Part shown: piece after piece, positions 38,910-52,930 of the stretch
Layout: each line of letters opens with the position of its first letter
How positions within the stretch are numbered: position 1 is the first letter of the stretch
Assembly (NCBI RefSeq): GCF_010389155.1
Contig: NC_057768.1
Span: 42,015,633 to 42,079,632 of the forward strand
Length of the DNA: 64,000 nucleotides
Direction: 5' to 3'
DNA from: Erigeron canadensis
Lineage: Eukaryota; Streptophyta; Magnoliopsida; Asterales; Asteraceae
Notes under the pieces: model-generated
The model's input: the letters and a program-made list of their open reading frames with translations, nothing else
Databases searched by the model: none
Told to the model about the DNA's origin: nothing
Made by a program: the position numbers and the translations under genes

Positions 38910-39220
38910 TTTTTTTTTTTTTTGAAATGTGTGGATTATTTGCTCGCAACAGGGGATCTAGTTTACGTTTTCTAAACCGGGTCTGCACTAGAGAGCCCCT
39001 TCACCCTCAATACCTAGTAGGAGGAAAACTCCAAACTAAACCGCCCGAAGACACAACATTTAATTGGGATAAAACTTTGCCCCCTCTGCATGACTCAAAC
39101 CTACATCACTGAAGGACTTTATTTGTAAAATACCTTAGAATGTTTTTCCCATGTCTCGAACTCGAAACCTCCAGCATGAAAAGCCGGTGTTCAACCATTG
39201 AGTTATAAGAAGAAGTACCA
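38910..39220 (-). mobile_element. tRNA-derived SINE, full-length copy (family 1)
   Basis: On the minus strand the element begins near 39220. It carries an A-box-like ATAACTCAATGGTTGAACAC and a B-box-like GGTTTCGAGTTCGAGAC, and ends in poly(A) (the T-run at 38911-38923 on plus). It is flanked by a near-perfect target duplication, TGTGTTTTCTCTAA (38896-38909) and TGTGTTCTCTAAA (39221-39233). About 310 bp. A deleted copy lies at 44798-44956 and a remnant at about 60285-60320. Confidence 0.8.
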
Positions 39221-39239
39221 TGTGTTCTCTAAATGATGA

Positions 39240-41240
39240 TAGAATAAAAGGAATTGATATTTATACCATATAATTTGATTAATTATCATATTGTACACAT
39301 CTCATAACATATTATAAAAGTATCTAATACACAATTATAATAGATACATTAAATTATGTGGTACGAATATCACTTCCCTATAATAAACTATATCTGTACC
39401 ATTTATTCCTTTTATAGTAATAAGATTTATGTAAATTTATTATTTGGGGTTTTAAGTAATTAACATATCCTAAAGGTTATGTTTTAGAATATATATATTA
39501 GACATTAAAAAATGGAAACACTCATACAAGATGATGTGTGGGAGTACTCGTTAAAATCTATATCAATATGATACAACTAGACGGTCGACGTACTATATGT
39601 TTATAGATTGAGGATGCAATTATGTGGAGATTAATGAAAACGTCTTTTTTTTTTAGTTCTTGTGTCATGATTAATATATTAATGTTGTATATGGTTGGTG
39701 GTTGCCGCTTTGATAATGTGTGATGATGTTGATCGATCATTTTTGTTTTAGAAAGGCATGACGTGTAAGAAGCACTAGTACAAAATATTTAAACCTCGAG
39801 ATCAGTTATTGAGCACAAAGAGACCGATTTTATGACCTGTCTTTAATTTTGGTTATAGGTTTCCCTTATCGAGACCGGTTATTTTGAGACAAATAGGTTT
39901 TTATGCGACTTTTTGTTGAATAATAATAGGGGTTTTTTTTATTATCCACAACTTTACAAAACTCTATAGATCTCCACACTCTTACAATTAAGTTACACGT
40001 GCGATAAAAACTCTCCCAACCATTAAGCTTTATACGAACACAAAGGTTGAAACAACTCCAAGTCTCCAACCTTCAAATTTAAAGTTGTAGCCACAAAGTA
40101 TAATTACTTTCAAGAACAAGCATTTCTTATGTATTTTACAAATACATTAATTCATGCGTAAATCCCATTACTCGTATATTATATCATCACGCAGTGTCAT
40201 CATGAATTAAAGAAGAGTTAATCTAAATATAGATAAACATTAAATATTATCCGACGTTATTAAATATCGCAGTGTTTGACTTTTGGTTTTTATATAATAA
40301 TACTCTAATTAAAGTAGAAAACATATCACAGGTTCAATGTCTTGTGAATTTGGTTGCGGGAAACAGGTGAGTATGAAACTATGACTCTATGAGTATTCAA
40401 ATCACATGGACTTGGACCCAACATACTTTCCTGTTAGAGAACCAATCCGACGTGCACAACTCATCTATCACCATTTTATGAGAGATCGGAATGCATATAT
40501 ATGATTTTAATTTTATGAATAAATGTATAGTAGTGTTTGGGTTAAAATATATAAATAGAACTGTATATGTTTAATAACAAGATAATAAATAACATAAGAA
40601 AATGGGTCAAGTTCTAAATAAACGAGATTTGATTTGAGACATGCATTTTGAACATGAGGAATTCTCAACAAAGATGGTTAGTGACACCTTTTATTTCTAT
40701 TAATTCTTCGTTTTACATATCTGAGATATAAAGGCTAAATTTAAAGATGAGTCTAAAGACTCGATATTACATTTGTTATATTTTTAGTAAACGTTTGATA
40801 TTTAAGAAATACGTACGTGCATATCTCTACCTAAGTACTTTTAATTTTACTTTAGAATTGAAAGAAAAAATAAAAATCACAGATGGCATCTACTATTAGT
40901 GACTTAATGATAAAACTAAACCGTCTAATAGTAGCTTGTTAAAAAAAAAAAAAAATTATGCGTATCACGAAATTCCTATGTATAAAAACATAAATGAGCA
41001 AATCTTCGGTATTTAACATTTCAATATGCACATGTTACTTCTATGATGCAAAATTTAGCTTTTGGGATATGGTAACAAACTTTCATATCGATAAGGTTAG
41101 AAGTTAGAACAAAGAGATCAGTATAATAAAGCTAATAGTTGTGTAGCAACTAGCAAGATGTAGTAAACTAGTAATCACCGACTCATCATCATACAATATA
41201 TAGAGAGGAATTGAAGCACGTTCCTTTAGTTTTCTTTTTG
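39240..41240. other. Gene-free AT-rich interval
   Basis: About 2 kb with no coding structure. A short poly(A) run lies at about 40940-40954. Confidence 0.45.
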
Positions 41241-41259
41241 TCATATGTAAATAAATTTA

Positions 41260-41494
41260 AAAAAGTAACTGCTCAATGACGCCTTTCGCGTGTTTTGAGC
41301 CTCAATACCTCGATGGTATATGGGGAAGGTTAAGATGTAGACAGACATTATCTCTACCTAAGTAGAGAGGTTGCTTCCAGTTTCTACCTAAATGGTAGAA
41401 AAGGCCCTCGAACCTTTGCATGGGATGAGGATCGAACCCATGATCTTTGTCTACAAAGACAAGGATGTTTACCACTGATCCAACCATGCTGCTT
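41260..41494 (-). mobile_element. Au-like tRNA-derived SINE
   Basis: On the minus strand: GGTTGGATCAGTGGTAAACA (A box) and CATGGGTTCGATCCTCATCC (B box), then AGGTAGAGATAATGTCTGTC and ACATCTTAACCTTCCCCATA. The last two segments resemble the Au SINE body found widely in plants. A perfect 16-bp target duplication, TATGTAAATAAATTTA, lies at 41244-41259 and 41495-41510, showing retroposition. Confidence 0.85.
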
Positions 41495-41510
41495 TATGTA
41501 AATAAATTTA

Positions 41511-44500
41511 GTTATGTTATTCTTAGAGACAATTTTTTTTTTAAATGATTAATTTTCCTAACCAAATAGCCTAATAATCCTCTTAACTATGAGATGATGA
41601 CATGTGAAAAAATCAAGAGGCAAAATTATGAAAGAGAATTAGTAGATACCACATATCACCTTCTTACTGTATTATTATGCTATTTGGTTAGGAGCAGGGA
41701 CAGAACTAGAATTTCCCATTGACGGAGGCCGGTAGACAAAAAATTTTGTCCTCACAATTTTAATAAGTACAAAACATTTCAAAACTACACCATTGTATGA
41801 TGTATAAGTTAACTACGGTCTACATATTGAATTTATATTGAATAATATACAAAACTTTAAAAAGAAAAGGTTCTATTAATATGTTTGAAAAAGTAGAAGG
41901 TAATAAATGAAAATTGTGAAATAAATTATGTAGGCATTTGGACCCACCACCCAACTAATACCTGTTATATTTACATACTAATTTAAGGATCCGGGTAATA
42001 TTATGATAACTAATTTTAATAAAAACAGTTGAGATGTAATGTTAAACGTGAAAGCACAAATACATCAGTAGTCTAGAAATATCATATGATTTTATTGTAC
42101 ACACATCTAGTGATGACAAAAAATATCCGTACCCGATGAAGAATCCAATATCTGAACCAGATTTGACCAAAGAATCTCTTATTTAACCGGGGATGGGGAT
42201 GGGGATGGGTATTGGATATTATTCTATTCCCCAATGGGGATTGGGGAGGGGATGGGAAACGACAAATCCCTGATTCTCATACTCGAACCCGAAAATACTA
42301 TATATATTTTAAAATTACCTTAATTTTTTTTCAATATATTAGAATCATTTTAAGTTTTGTTTAGTACTTTTTATGTTATATACTTACTTATCATATATTT
42401 AACATAGATATTAGTTTATACATAAAAAGAAAAAGTCGAACTATATATTTTCCTTTTTATCTTTTACTATAATGAATTTTATAACTAAATTTTGATAATT
42501 TTTTTGATACTAAAAGTAATTATGGGTATAATAAAAATTCTGAATTCTCCCAAAAAAGTCAGTTTAGGATATTCCTGATATATTGTCTTCAACATTATTG
42601 GAATTAAATTATCGAAAAACTTTTATAGCACTAAATTACTGAAATTAAACTATCAACCGTCCGTATGATACTAAATGAACAAATATAGTTATAAAGCTAA
42701 CCCAGATGTTCTCTCATTAAAAAAAAATTGAAATTTAAAGTGCACTCATATTATTAACAAAAACAATATGTTTTTGATACATCCTTTATTAACAAACCTT
42801 CTTTAAATCAATATTGACTAATTTGAAAAACCCTTTGGATTGCAACAATACTTGCTATCGTGAAGAGATGTGTGTAGTTTCGCTAAAACATCTTGGAGTG
42901 AATATCATATATCCCTTCCTTAAATCCTAAAAACATATTTACCAAACTATAAGATGATAATAACTCTCACATGTATCCATTTCATTAAATAAATTTAATA
43001 GACTAATATAGTACACTTAAATCCTTAATCCATCCTTTCATAAATCATTTTTATACAACCAGTTTACACTAATTTCGACAATATAAACGGTTGATATATT
43101 CAACGATATTGTTCCAGCCCCTCTTCCCATTTATGATTATGTGTTTAAGTGCAATGTATAGTTTATATAGCCAACGAATATCATAAATAAAAATATTAAT
43201 ACTAATATCCATTAAGTTTTTTTTATAAAATTCTCAATATACATCTTCTTTACTGATAAAACAAGATCCTAAGAAAAATATACCTTCACAATTCTACCAC
43301 GTGGCAGCTCTCCCGTATGTTTCCAAAAAATCCTCACCAAAATTATTTTTCACACAAGCTTAAGTACCCGGGTATTGTTATGATAATTCATTTACCGTTA
43401 TAACAATTTGTTACATATATGTGAAAACACGACAACGCTGTTGCGTAATAAACAAGTACTATAATGGCATACTGTAAAACAAAACACAAAAAATACTCGT
43501 ATAAATTATAGAAAACATACATACTAAAAAGTAAAAATGATGAATAAAAAACCCAATCCATATTTACCTGTTTTTTTAATCAAAATCATTATAATTAGTC
43601 ATAATAAATAGAATTACAAACAAACCAAATTAAGAGTTCAAGGGAAATACCAAAAGATATAAAATAAATAAAAATTTATTGTACCATAATAGCAAACATG
43701 ATTTCGAATACTGAAGAGGCTAGCAATTGATGGATATTTAAATTGATAGATGAAAACTATTTTTTTTGAATAAACAGATCAACAGAAAGGTATGAATAAT
43801 TAGGCAAATGTTTTAATTTGTTTATAACATCATAAATATCTGTATTTAATGGAAATAAGTGAATGAAAGGATTTTAACTGTGCCACATATGATTATTTTT
43901 TGAGAAATTTTAGGAATGGATTTTTGTTTTGTATAGATAAAAGATATACACATCATTGTCTTCAACCAAAGTTTCAGATCTCCGCTATTTTTTTAGATCT
44001 CCGATCTCTACCATTTTTGACTTATTAAAAGGGGTTAAACTAATAAAAACCTCAAGAAATCTTTAATTGAACTATTAAAAATCTGCCTTATCTATATCTG
44101 TTGGGGGAGGCTTGGCACCCCCTAACCCCCCTTGTCTCTAACACTGGTTAGAAGGATTTATCATTTTTTACTCAAATGTATACTTTTGTGTTTTGACTGT
44201 TTAAAGGTGTTATTGTTTATTACTCCCAAACTTAAGGGGTGATTTTTGGCAAGTAACTATTGTCGTGCTGTTTGCCATGATCCGATTGCGTAGTCCGTTA
44301 ACGCGTGTGACAACTGACAAGGGAAAATATGGGATACTCGAAGTGTGTCATCACGGACCTGGTCAACTATTTGGTAGCAACTGTTATCTGCCTATATTCA
44401 TTCATATTCGTATGTTATCTCATAATTAATGTTAAAAAATTAATAAAATCCTAATTAATTAGTACAGCATATATATGAAGACATGATAATAACGTGCATA

Positions 44501-44780
44501 TACGATATCAAAAAGAAAGTGTATATTTCATACGGTATGTGAAAAAGATAGTTGCCGTTTGCATTTCTTTTCATTTATTAACTACATTAAATACTGTCTA
44601 AAATAAATAGTGTCAATTTTATGTAATTTGTTTTATATGCTGAATGAACAGTTTGCCATGAACAGTATAAATATTAGCAACTTAATTGATAAAATCATTC
44701 TTTACAAATTAAGTTCAAAACAAATACATCATATCTTTTTAATTTACATATTAGTTTTGACAAACAATTATTACTGATTA
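41511..44780. other. Gene-free interval with repeat fragments
   Basis: Contains CAGGGACAGAACTAG-like sequence at 41698 and GGCACCCCCTAACCCCCCTT at about 44112. Both look like pieces of common plant DNA transposons whose ends read CAGGGACGGAGC. A GGGGATGGG-rich tract lies at about 42188-42260. Nothing codes. Confidence 0.4.
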
Positions 44781-44797
44781 AATTATAAAATAACTAT

Positions 44798-44956
44798 ACT
44801 TCTCATTATAGCTCAGTTGTTGAGTACCAGCTTTACATGTTGTAGGTCTCGAGTTCAAGATATGAAAAAGACATTTTCAAGGTATTTTACAAATAAAGTC
44901 CTATACTGATGCAAGTTGCGAGCAAATAATCCACCTCTTTCAAAAAAAAATGATAG
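44798..44956 (+). mobile_element. tRNA-derived SINE, internally deleted copy (family 1)
   Basis: A box ATAGCTCAGTTGTTGAGTAC, B box AGGTCTCGAGTTCAAGAT, then GGTATTTTACAAATAAAGTC, a jump to TTGCGAGCAAATAATCCAC, and poly(A). Compared with the copy at 38910-39220 it lacks about 130 bp from the middle. Flanked by a 9-bp duplication AATAACTAT (44789-44797 and 44957-44965). Confidence 0.75.
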
Positions 44957-45499
44957 AATAACTATTTTAAGTGAATAACTTCAAATGATAAACCCTTCAA
45001 AATTTTTGCTAGAGAAAAATAAAGATATATTTGAATTTTGAACTTAGAGGCATGTCGTTTTACATAATTAACTCTAATTCTAATAGAAAATATAAGTTCT
45101 AAATTAAATTTGTAGACATTAATAGTTAATGTTTTTAATGATAAAAGTATGAAAACTAATACTTTTATATATTTTACATCATTTTTCATTTTTAAAAATC
45201 ATTTTTTGTTTATTTAAAAATAAAGTTTTATCTTTTAATGTAATACGTTTTTATTAAATTATGTTTTTGTATAGAAATTTTATCATATAACATAATAAAA
45301 TTTGATTATAAGTTATTTAATTTTATATCATTAATATCTTATTATTTTTTAAAAAATGTTTTGAAAACCGGGACCCGATGTTAAACGGACCTTCTTACTA
45401 AAGAACTAAGAGATCCCTTAGTTTGTTGAGACTTAAAATCGTTGATACTATCATATGATTTAGGTTACAATATTATTGGACACCCCTAGGTGTTCACAT

Positions 45500-46410
45500 T
45501 GTAAGATATTTACATACTCCGTATAAGTTTGATAATTGTATTGTAAGACTTAAAAAGGTTAAAAACACGGAAGCTAAAACGCTTAATGTAGCTACACTAG
45601 ATGAGGTTGACCCATCAGGGGCTAAAGACGATGATTTCCATATATCTTCCCAAAAGTAGTAGAAGGACCAAAATGACCCAATTAAGTTGAAAGAGGTTAT
45701 AATGTTGTTCCACATATTAAGATAGGTTCTACTCCCTCTACTCACCTTAATCTGATTCCGACACATGTTGTGGATGTAAAGGATCAGTTTGAGGGGCCCA
45801 CATTCATTCAATCTCACCTGATGATTTCATTCGAGTTTTGGTAAACCAGATGAGTTGAGTAATGGTGCACAAACTAAATCATGCCACACACTACAACTCC
45901 TCATGACTCGACTATGTTGTTCCATCAACACATATCGAGTAAGATTCGGAAAACATTTGGAGCTATAGAGACCCATTTGGAAAAATTCAAAGACCGTCGT
46001 TTTCTCTCATTCATTTACATAAGTGGAATAATAACTATTTTCCTATTAATGTACGTTAAGACTTGGAGCATGTGTGGTACGGGGAAAAAAAAATTTATTT
46101 ACAAAATATTTTAGAGAGGCGAGCAAAAGGTTTTAAAAAGTCGAATGTCGGGTAAGTCTCTTTCTGTTTGTGGCATTATGCAGCAGGTAGTGTTTGGTGT
46201 TCGTTCTACAAGAGGTCATTGTTTTTGTATTTTATTGAGATCTCATTTATTAAATTAGTAGATGTTGTCATTTTACGCATTTGCCTCTTAGTCTTAGGGC
46301 TCTTGTTTTATATTTTTGAATGTATTGCGTAACTTTGTAGTGGCTAGTTTCTTGTTAGCATTTATTACTCGTAATTTAATTAAATTTTAATCCCGTTAAA
46401 AGAAATATAT
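45500..46410 (+). mobile_element. Possible degenerate LINE 3' part
   Basis: The segment ending near 46410 reads TAGTGGCTAGTTTCTTGTTA and then TTAATTAAATTTTAATCCCG before an A-rich tail, which resembles 3' ends of plant L1-type LINEs. Upstream frames are broken and I recognise no reverse transcriptase, so this is tentative. Confidence 0.25.
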
Positions 46411-46419
46411 ATATAACTT

Positions 46420-47152
46420 TAGAGACATGAAAAATCAAGGGTCCTTACACTAAGGGTACTTTTAAGGAAGATGATAAATAAACGGTCGTTACACCGATGG
46501 ACATAAATACATGCTAGTGACAGTGAAATGAGAATGCAAACAATAAGTCTTACACAAATAATGTTTTCAAAATAGCTCTCACTTGCAAATAAAAAAACAC
46601 GGATAAAATAAGAAGATATGATGAAAGAAACAAAAAATTAAATTAACAATTCCATTTGCGTCAAGTTAGTTTCTAAACATATGAAGATTTGTCCAAAAGC
46701 GTAGTATTTGTTAGAAAGTGTGAATGATTTCCCTCTTCCATACAAATGTAGAGCGCATATTAGAAAATGAAACTGCTTCGTATAGTAGTTATGTTTCATA
46801 GTGATATTATACGAGTAAAATGTCAAACTTTTCTATCACATTCATTAGATTCCTCAATGTACATAACATAAATCCGCCTCTTTTCGCTAAAATTTTCCGA
46901 AATCTAAACAATTCAGTCCTAAAAAACCAAAGGGCGGAGTTGACTCGACAGGTAAGAAAGGAACTAGGAAAAACAAAGTCAAAGCTCGATCTCAACCAAA
47001 TTGTGCAAAACAATGTACCATCTAAACATAACTTCTTCCTAGCCATGTAGGACGAGAGGCACGGCCCACTGGTGATAACAAAAGCGTAAAACCAGACGAC
47101 ACTCTCATATGGGTCAGAGCATAATTCTTTAGACGTCACATGTAGTTAGTTC
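46420..47152. other. 3' flank of the DUF789 gene
   Basis: Likely 3'UTR and spacer. The open frames on both strands at 46807-47139 lie just beyond the stop codon, show no family match, and may reflect former coding or UTR sequence. Confidence 0.4.
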
Positions 47153-49905
47153 TCAACCACGACGATTCCCCATAAAGTAGTTAAAATCATGGTGTTGGAC
47201 ACCTAATTGCCTCAACCAAGAATCAGCGACACTCAAAAGTGAAACTACCTTCTCTTGGTCCCTAGAATTCCTACTCGAGATCCAAATGTCTCCTTGCATC
47301 TTGTAAGTCGCCAATCCAAATGGCGGAAGACCGATTCCTTCTCCCTCCTTTCTTTTTGTCTTTACAAATCCATCTTGGTCTACAATATCCGTATCTACAT
47401 CCGTAAAGTTTGGTAAGTCCAATGTGGATAACACTTTTTACACAACAAAGTATAAACAGACGTAATGAAAACCGTTACTACCTTGAAATGAAGACGAGAG
47501 GGTATGATATGTTAGGAAACACGTAGACAAGTCTTTCATCATCTTTCCCATGGGAATGTGATATATAGGGTACCTAAATCACAATTTTTAAGCCATTCAA
47601 ATGAGCAAACACAACACAAAACCATGCAAAGTTGTTTTAGCACCATCCAAGTTAACTATTCTTTCGATATTAACAAACCACAAAATTTTTGGCAAATTAC
47701 AAGAGACATACCAAGCGACCGCCATCCAAGTAGCCGGTGAAAGATCAACATTTCTTAATGACATTAGTCCAGGATACCTTTTAGATAATGCATAAACCTA
47801 TGAAAAGAACAAAAAAGAAAGACAAAATTGAGTTTAAAAAAAAAAAAAAAGAAAGACAAAACTGAGACAAAAAGGCAGATAAGAGAAAGAGTAGGTGGTC
47901 ACATTGCATTCTTTAGAACATAGTGGGGGTGTTTAGTAAAATACAAGACACATCAGCATAGTTCACGCGGAAACTACTCATCTTTACTTCATCAAACACT
48001 TCAAGCAAGCCACTGATCACGTCAAAACAGAAACGTGTGGCGCTCGAAAGCAAGGGATATTTGTAAGGGAGGGTAAATGTGTCATTTACTTAATACTTAA
48101 TATAAAATAAAAGTAATCCTTTTCAAATATAGTAAAAAAAAATGAAACTAAAAAGAGAAACAGATTTCAAACTTATCATTTGTGATAACGTAATAGTATG
48201 TCATAATACGGATCTGGTTTACAATTTAATTTATTTGTATATTACTTTATAACAACAATATACATTCCCAAAATAGAAAATATACCCCATTTATATATAG
48301 ATTCTTGTTTCACAAGAAATATCTGTTTCCAAAAAATGTCCACCAGATGATCGTATAAATATTGGACTAAAAACAGATCATACCATGAAGTAATTAAGTT
48401 GAAAACAAACTTATTAACTTAGATGCCACATTTTCAAATTTAGTGTAATTTATTTATGAAGTAGACGCTGAGCCAAAAACTTGTCAATAAATATAATCGA
48501 TCCGATTAAATTACACTAGAATAATGATGAAAGATTTATTCAATGGGTTCGAGTGCACCCTCCCGATCGGGTGTATGTAGACCACGATATATAGCAATAA
48601 TCAAAATGCACGTCTAAAACATAAGAACGATATTTTTCCCACACTATAAATGCTCATGGATGACGTTACCCACACACAAATCATTTCTAGGTATGGAGAA
48701 TAACGATGCGTCTCCTATTCAATGACATTTCTTGTACAAACTCTAAATGAATAAGTTTTTGAAAAATAAAACTACCAAAAAAAAGGTCAAACGAAGATGT
48801 AAAAATTGATTCAAAACTTACTTAAAATGTATCATAAAGTATATAAATAAAAATAATATAATGTATACCTTATCCACGAGCGGAACTCTTCCGTAAGGAG
48901 TTGATCTATCGAAGTACTGGAAGTAAAGGTGACCCAATCGATCATTCAAATGAAAAGTCATCTCTTGATCGGGCATACCTTCATCCGATGAACATCCGTC
49001 CCATCGTGACACCTTCTCACACTCACTTTCATCACTAAAAGTGTCGCTAAATGAATCCCTCGTTTCAGAATCCGTTTCATCCCTACAAATAATAAAAATT
49101 CCTTATTCGATAACATAACAAATAATAATGAATCAGAAAAGCATATTCTTAAAATCATCACTCTCATTCATTTAAAAATGTGACATAACCAAACAATATA
49201 ATATAACTATATAACATTTAATATATATAAAAGAAAAAAAAAACAAGAGTACTTTTTCTAAAAGCTATTAAGACTAGATTTAACTTTTGTCTTTATAGTT
49301 AAAGTTGTCATGGGCATTTTAGACATGTCACAAATAATATTCCCAGGATTACCAACAGCTATTCCAGAGTACCGCCACCGGGAATGTGATAAAAACTGGC
49401 ATAAAATAAACTAATAAAGAATAAAAAATATAGATGATAAAAATTACCTTAAATAATTTAGGGATATGTTGCTAGTAAAGATTTGAATAGCAGAAAGATA
49501 AGGAACATAATACTGAATGATGGTTTCATCACCGCCGTCATCGACGGTGATCGGAACTCCGGCACCATAAGCACTCCATTCATCAAAGCAATTCCAGAGA
49601 TCACTTAATGTGAAAAATTCAACTTTATCTCTGGCCCACGGATGCCATAATCTATTTAGCTTTATTATCTCACCCTACAAAACCAATAATATAAACAAAC
49701 ACTTATAATAATTAGCTGATTAAACCGTATAATTTAAAAAAAAAAAAAAGAAAAAGTATCAAAAAACATTATATTTTTGCTCTTTTTTTTAATAAATAAA
49801 ATAAATTAAAAAGAAACAAACCTTGGGTAAAAATTGAGAAGGGACAACAGGGGTTGTGGAATCCAGAAAGCATTCAAGATTTGATGGTCTTTTGAGTGAA
49901 AACAT
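47153..49905 (-). CDS. DUF789 family protein
   Basis: Six exons on the minus strand: 49905-49822, 49674-49448, 49082-48869, 47797-47712, 47573-47482 and 47433-47153, giving 327 residues with all split codons in phase. Family blocks appear in the expected order: FLDSTTPVVPSQFLPK, LWNCFDEWSAYGAGVP, IIQYYVPYLSAIQIF, YFQYFDRSTPYGRVPL, LSPATWMAVAWYPIYHIPMG, CFLTYHTLSS and LPPFGLATYKMQGDIW. The C-terminus is SWLRQLGVQHHDFNYF plus a short basic end. An acidic linker (about residues 104-135) replaces a longer insert seen in some members. DUF789 is a conserved plant family without an established biochemical function; I do not assign one. Intron 3 is about 1.07 kb. Confidence 0.92.
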
Positions 49906-52086
49906 TTTTTTGTGAGAGAGAATGAAAAAGCAAATGAGAGGTTTTAATGTTTGAAGTTTATTGGTAGATTAATATTAATGGGGTTTGATTTTTTTAAGAA
50001 GTGTAATTGATGGAGGAAAATGGTAAGACTTGTAGTTTAGTAAACTATCAATAAATATTCATATATATTTAATTAATGAGATTTTATTGACTAAAATAAA
50101 TAGAAAACAAAAAATCTTTGTCAATTCAACTACAGAAATCTTGTTTGTGTTGTCGGTGACAAAAAGTCACCGGAAACTGCTAAAAGAAAAAAAAAAAACT
50201 CAACTTACACTCCAAGAAAAACACAATAAAAAGAAAGAAACCCTTTGAAGGTTGGCAAAGAAATTAAATGAAAGCTAATCAAAATTCAACAAAGAAAATG
50301 ACCGGGTCGGGAATTATGGCGGAAAAGGCTCTGATCGTGGAATCAAATTGAAAACATAGAGGTGTTGGATAATAGAAATATATAGTGTGTATGTATAGGA
50401 GGCAAATACTATTTCAGGAATTGAGAGATGTATGTATGTATGTATGTATGTATGTATGTATTTGTTTGTTTGTTTTGGGGGTAACGTGGATGAGTATCAC
50501 GTCTTATTTGTACAGACTACAGAAGTTTGTAGTGCCAAGACAACGTTTGTTACAGGAAGCGGTCAAAACAAAATATATTATTTTTATGCTGCGAGATAAA
50601 ATCTTTGCTCATTTAATACTTTAGTATATTTTAGTATTTTATTTAATTTAATTACGAGTAATATATTCTTATCCACCCTTTAAATAGAATTCATGGATTT
50701 CATTCTTTTTTGTTATATAAAAGGATTCATTATTTAATGTTTCGGTGATAAATGGTTAATAAAAGTTACAGATTTAGGCGTGGTGAATAAAGGGTACTCA
50801 TAAATGGTTAACTGGTGATTATTAGTTAATCTAAAATCGATACAACTTTTTGGTTTTTTGGTTTCGGGATTTTTTAACACACCGAGTTGTTAAGGTTGCG
50901 TTTGAAAGTGGTTATAATTGCTTTGATTCTGAATAATGATTATTTTCTTCAAAATTTCTGTTTCTTGTAAAGGCAAATGCGGTTTTACATAAGTATGTTT
51001 TTACATATTCTATAAACGCTCTTGTTAATATGCGTTTTGAAATTAATGAAATAAATTAGGTGAAATATATATTAGTACTCTGAGGTTAGTTGAGTAGCTC
51101 TTTTACTACCCTAAACTGTTCAATTTATTTTAACGCATAACATGATATACGGAACTTTTTTTTTTTTTAAAGTAACTATTATAACAAGGTATTTTAATTT
51201 AATTTTAAGGTTGTATCTAACATTACCAAATATATGATACTAAAAGTACAACTTATTATAAAGAATTTACACGGTTAATTATAATGAAAGTAGAGGATTA
51301 AAAGTATTACGGAATACATTATTTCAACTTATAAAATCAAAAAACATACATATTATGTTTAAGAAAAAAACTAATCATACGATTACTCAAAATATAAAAT
51401 AATAAGTTCACGCTCATACGAAAATTTTAATAAATTACAATGTCACATATTTACTTATCATAAGTATTTAAGCTGAAATATTTACCTTGTCTTTTAAAGA
51501 AAACTTACAAAAAGTAAGCGTATGACTGTTTGTCTAAAGAAAGTTGGAAAAACTTATACAATATGTACTTTAAATTTTTTATTTGTTTTTTAGTTCAAAA
51601 TTGCTATTATTAATGAGAGACGGCTCAAGAAAACATAATGATTTAAACTGCTTGGTTAAAAAATCATACGATGGAAAGATGCGTACGAACTACGAAGAAC
51701 AATGAAAATTGGAAGATCTAAACAAAACAGAGGTAGGAGGGGATGGGGATTTAACGACAACAAAGTGTGACAATATGGTTAAAGACTAGACGAGTGGTCT
51801 AAGATTATGTTGGGAAACATATGTTTTTGTTTGTCGACGTAACTAAAGTAGATTAAATAAAAGAATTCTAAATTGTCATAAAAAACTTTTGAAAAACACA
51901 AACGCATTATATATCATTTTATTCCTACCAAATATTTGGGACGTATTCTAACTTAGCTATAAATGACTAATAAAACGAAAATACTATAAAAAGAGATCAT
52001 TTTATATATACTTTTAAAATCTTAAAAATACCATTTACATATGACAGTCCTAAATTTTTCTTATAAAAAATCAAATACCATTATAA
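49906..52086. other. Promoter side of DUF789 and gene-free DNA
   Basis: The minus-strand upstream region of the DUF789 gene, then AT-rich DNA with no gene. It includes a (TATG)n microsatellite at about 50428-50462. Confidence 0.5.
50428..50462. repeat. (TATG)n microsatellite
   Basis: About eight tetranucleotide units of TATG, followed by a short (TTTG)n run. Confidence 0.9.
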
Positions 52087-52351
52087 GGGTATGTTATTGA
52101 GTTTTTTCTAAAAGGGAAAGGAAAGGATTATGAAGGATATTAAATTTTTTTGTGTTCTTTAGTTTTATTTAAAAGAAAAAGAGAAAAGAAAGAAAAAGAT
52201 ATGGAAGGAGAATTCAATAGATTTTGTTAAAGATATTTTCTTCCCAATTTTGGGATGATTTGAAAGGAAAGAAAATCTACTATTTCTCTTCCATTCATCT
52301 CTCTTATTTTCTTCCCTCTTCCTTCATAAAAAAAAACTCAAGAACACAGGC
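52087..52351. mobile_element. Tourist-like MITE
   Basis: A 265-bp element flanked by TAA on both sides (52084-52086 and 52352-52354). The left end reads GGGTATGTTATTGAGTTTTT. The right end, inverted, reads GCCTGTGTTCTTGAGTTTTT. The interior is purine-rich on one half and pyrimidine-rich on the other, giving a long imperfect foldback. Confidence 0.7.
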
Positions 52352-52930
52352 TAAGAGTTTATTCTTTCATTTATAACTTTAGGATCATTCATATGCTACA
52401 AGAAGAAATTTATATATACGTAATTATAGCTAACTATAAGTGAAGTAAAATTAAAGAACAATTTATGGTATATGTTTTCGGGATGCTTTTAGGGTTGTTT
52501 GCAAAAATATATAAGGAAAGTTAATGTGAAGTTGTCACACAAAAAACCCTTTACATCTTGATTTTTTTTTATATTATATAAAAATCATATGTTCTAATCA
52601 TTTATTAATTATATAAAAATAAAAATATTTAAAAAAGAGTATATGGTGGATTTTTCATCTAGGTTTGGTGTGTGACAACCTCACACTCACTTTTCTTAAA
52701 TATTATATATAATAAATATGTTTTAGATAAAATAAAACAAGTATTAATGTAAAACAAAAAGAAAAATAGGTTTCTATTCATTGAAAATCATCGTGAATCA
52801 TGAAATTTATCGTACATTAATTGCTTTGTGGATATTCGTGCATTAATTTAACAATGATCTAAATGTCAAAATCTTGTTTTAAATTTTTTTTTTTTAATAT
52901 TCGTTTTTACAATACTTAGCTCCATATATA

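Noticed and set aside
38897..39112. 71-residue plus-strand open frame
   Set aside because: It is the antisense of the SINE at 38910-39220.
41400..41494. Possible tRNA gene on the minus strand
   Set aside because: A and B boxes are present, but there is no cloverleaf acceptor pairing, and the sequence continues into a SINE body flanked by a target duplication.
44808..44870. Possible tRNA gene on the plus strand
   Set aside because: Pol III boxes belong to the SINE; shared body with the copy at 38910-39220 and its own 9-bp duplication.
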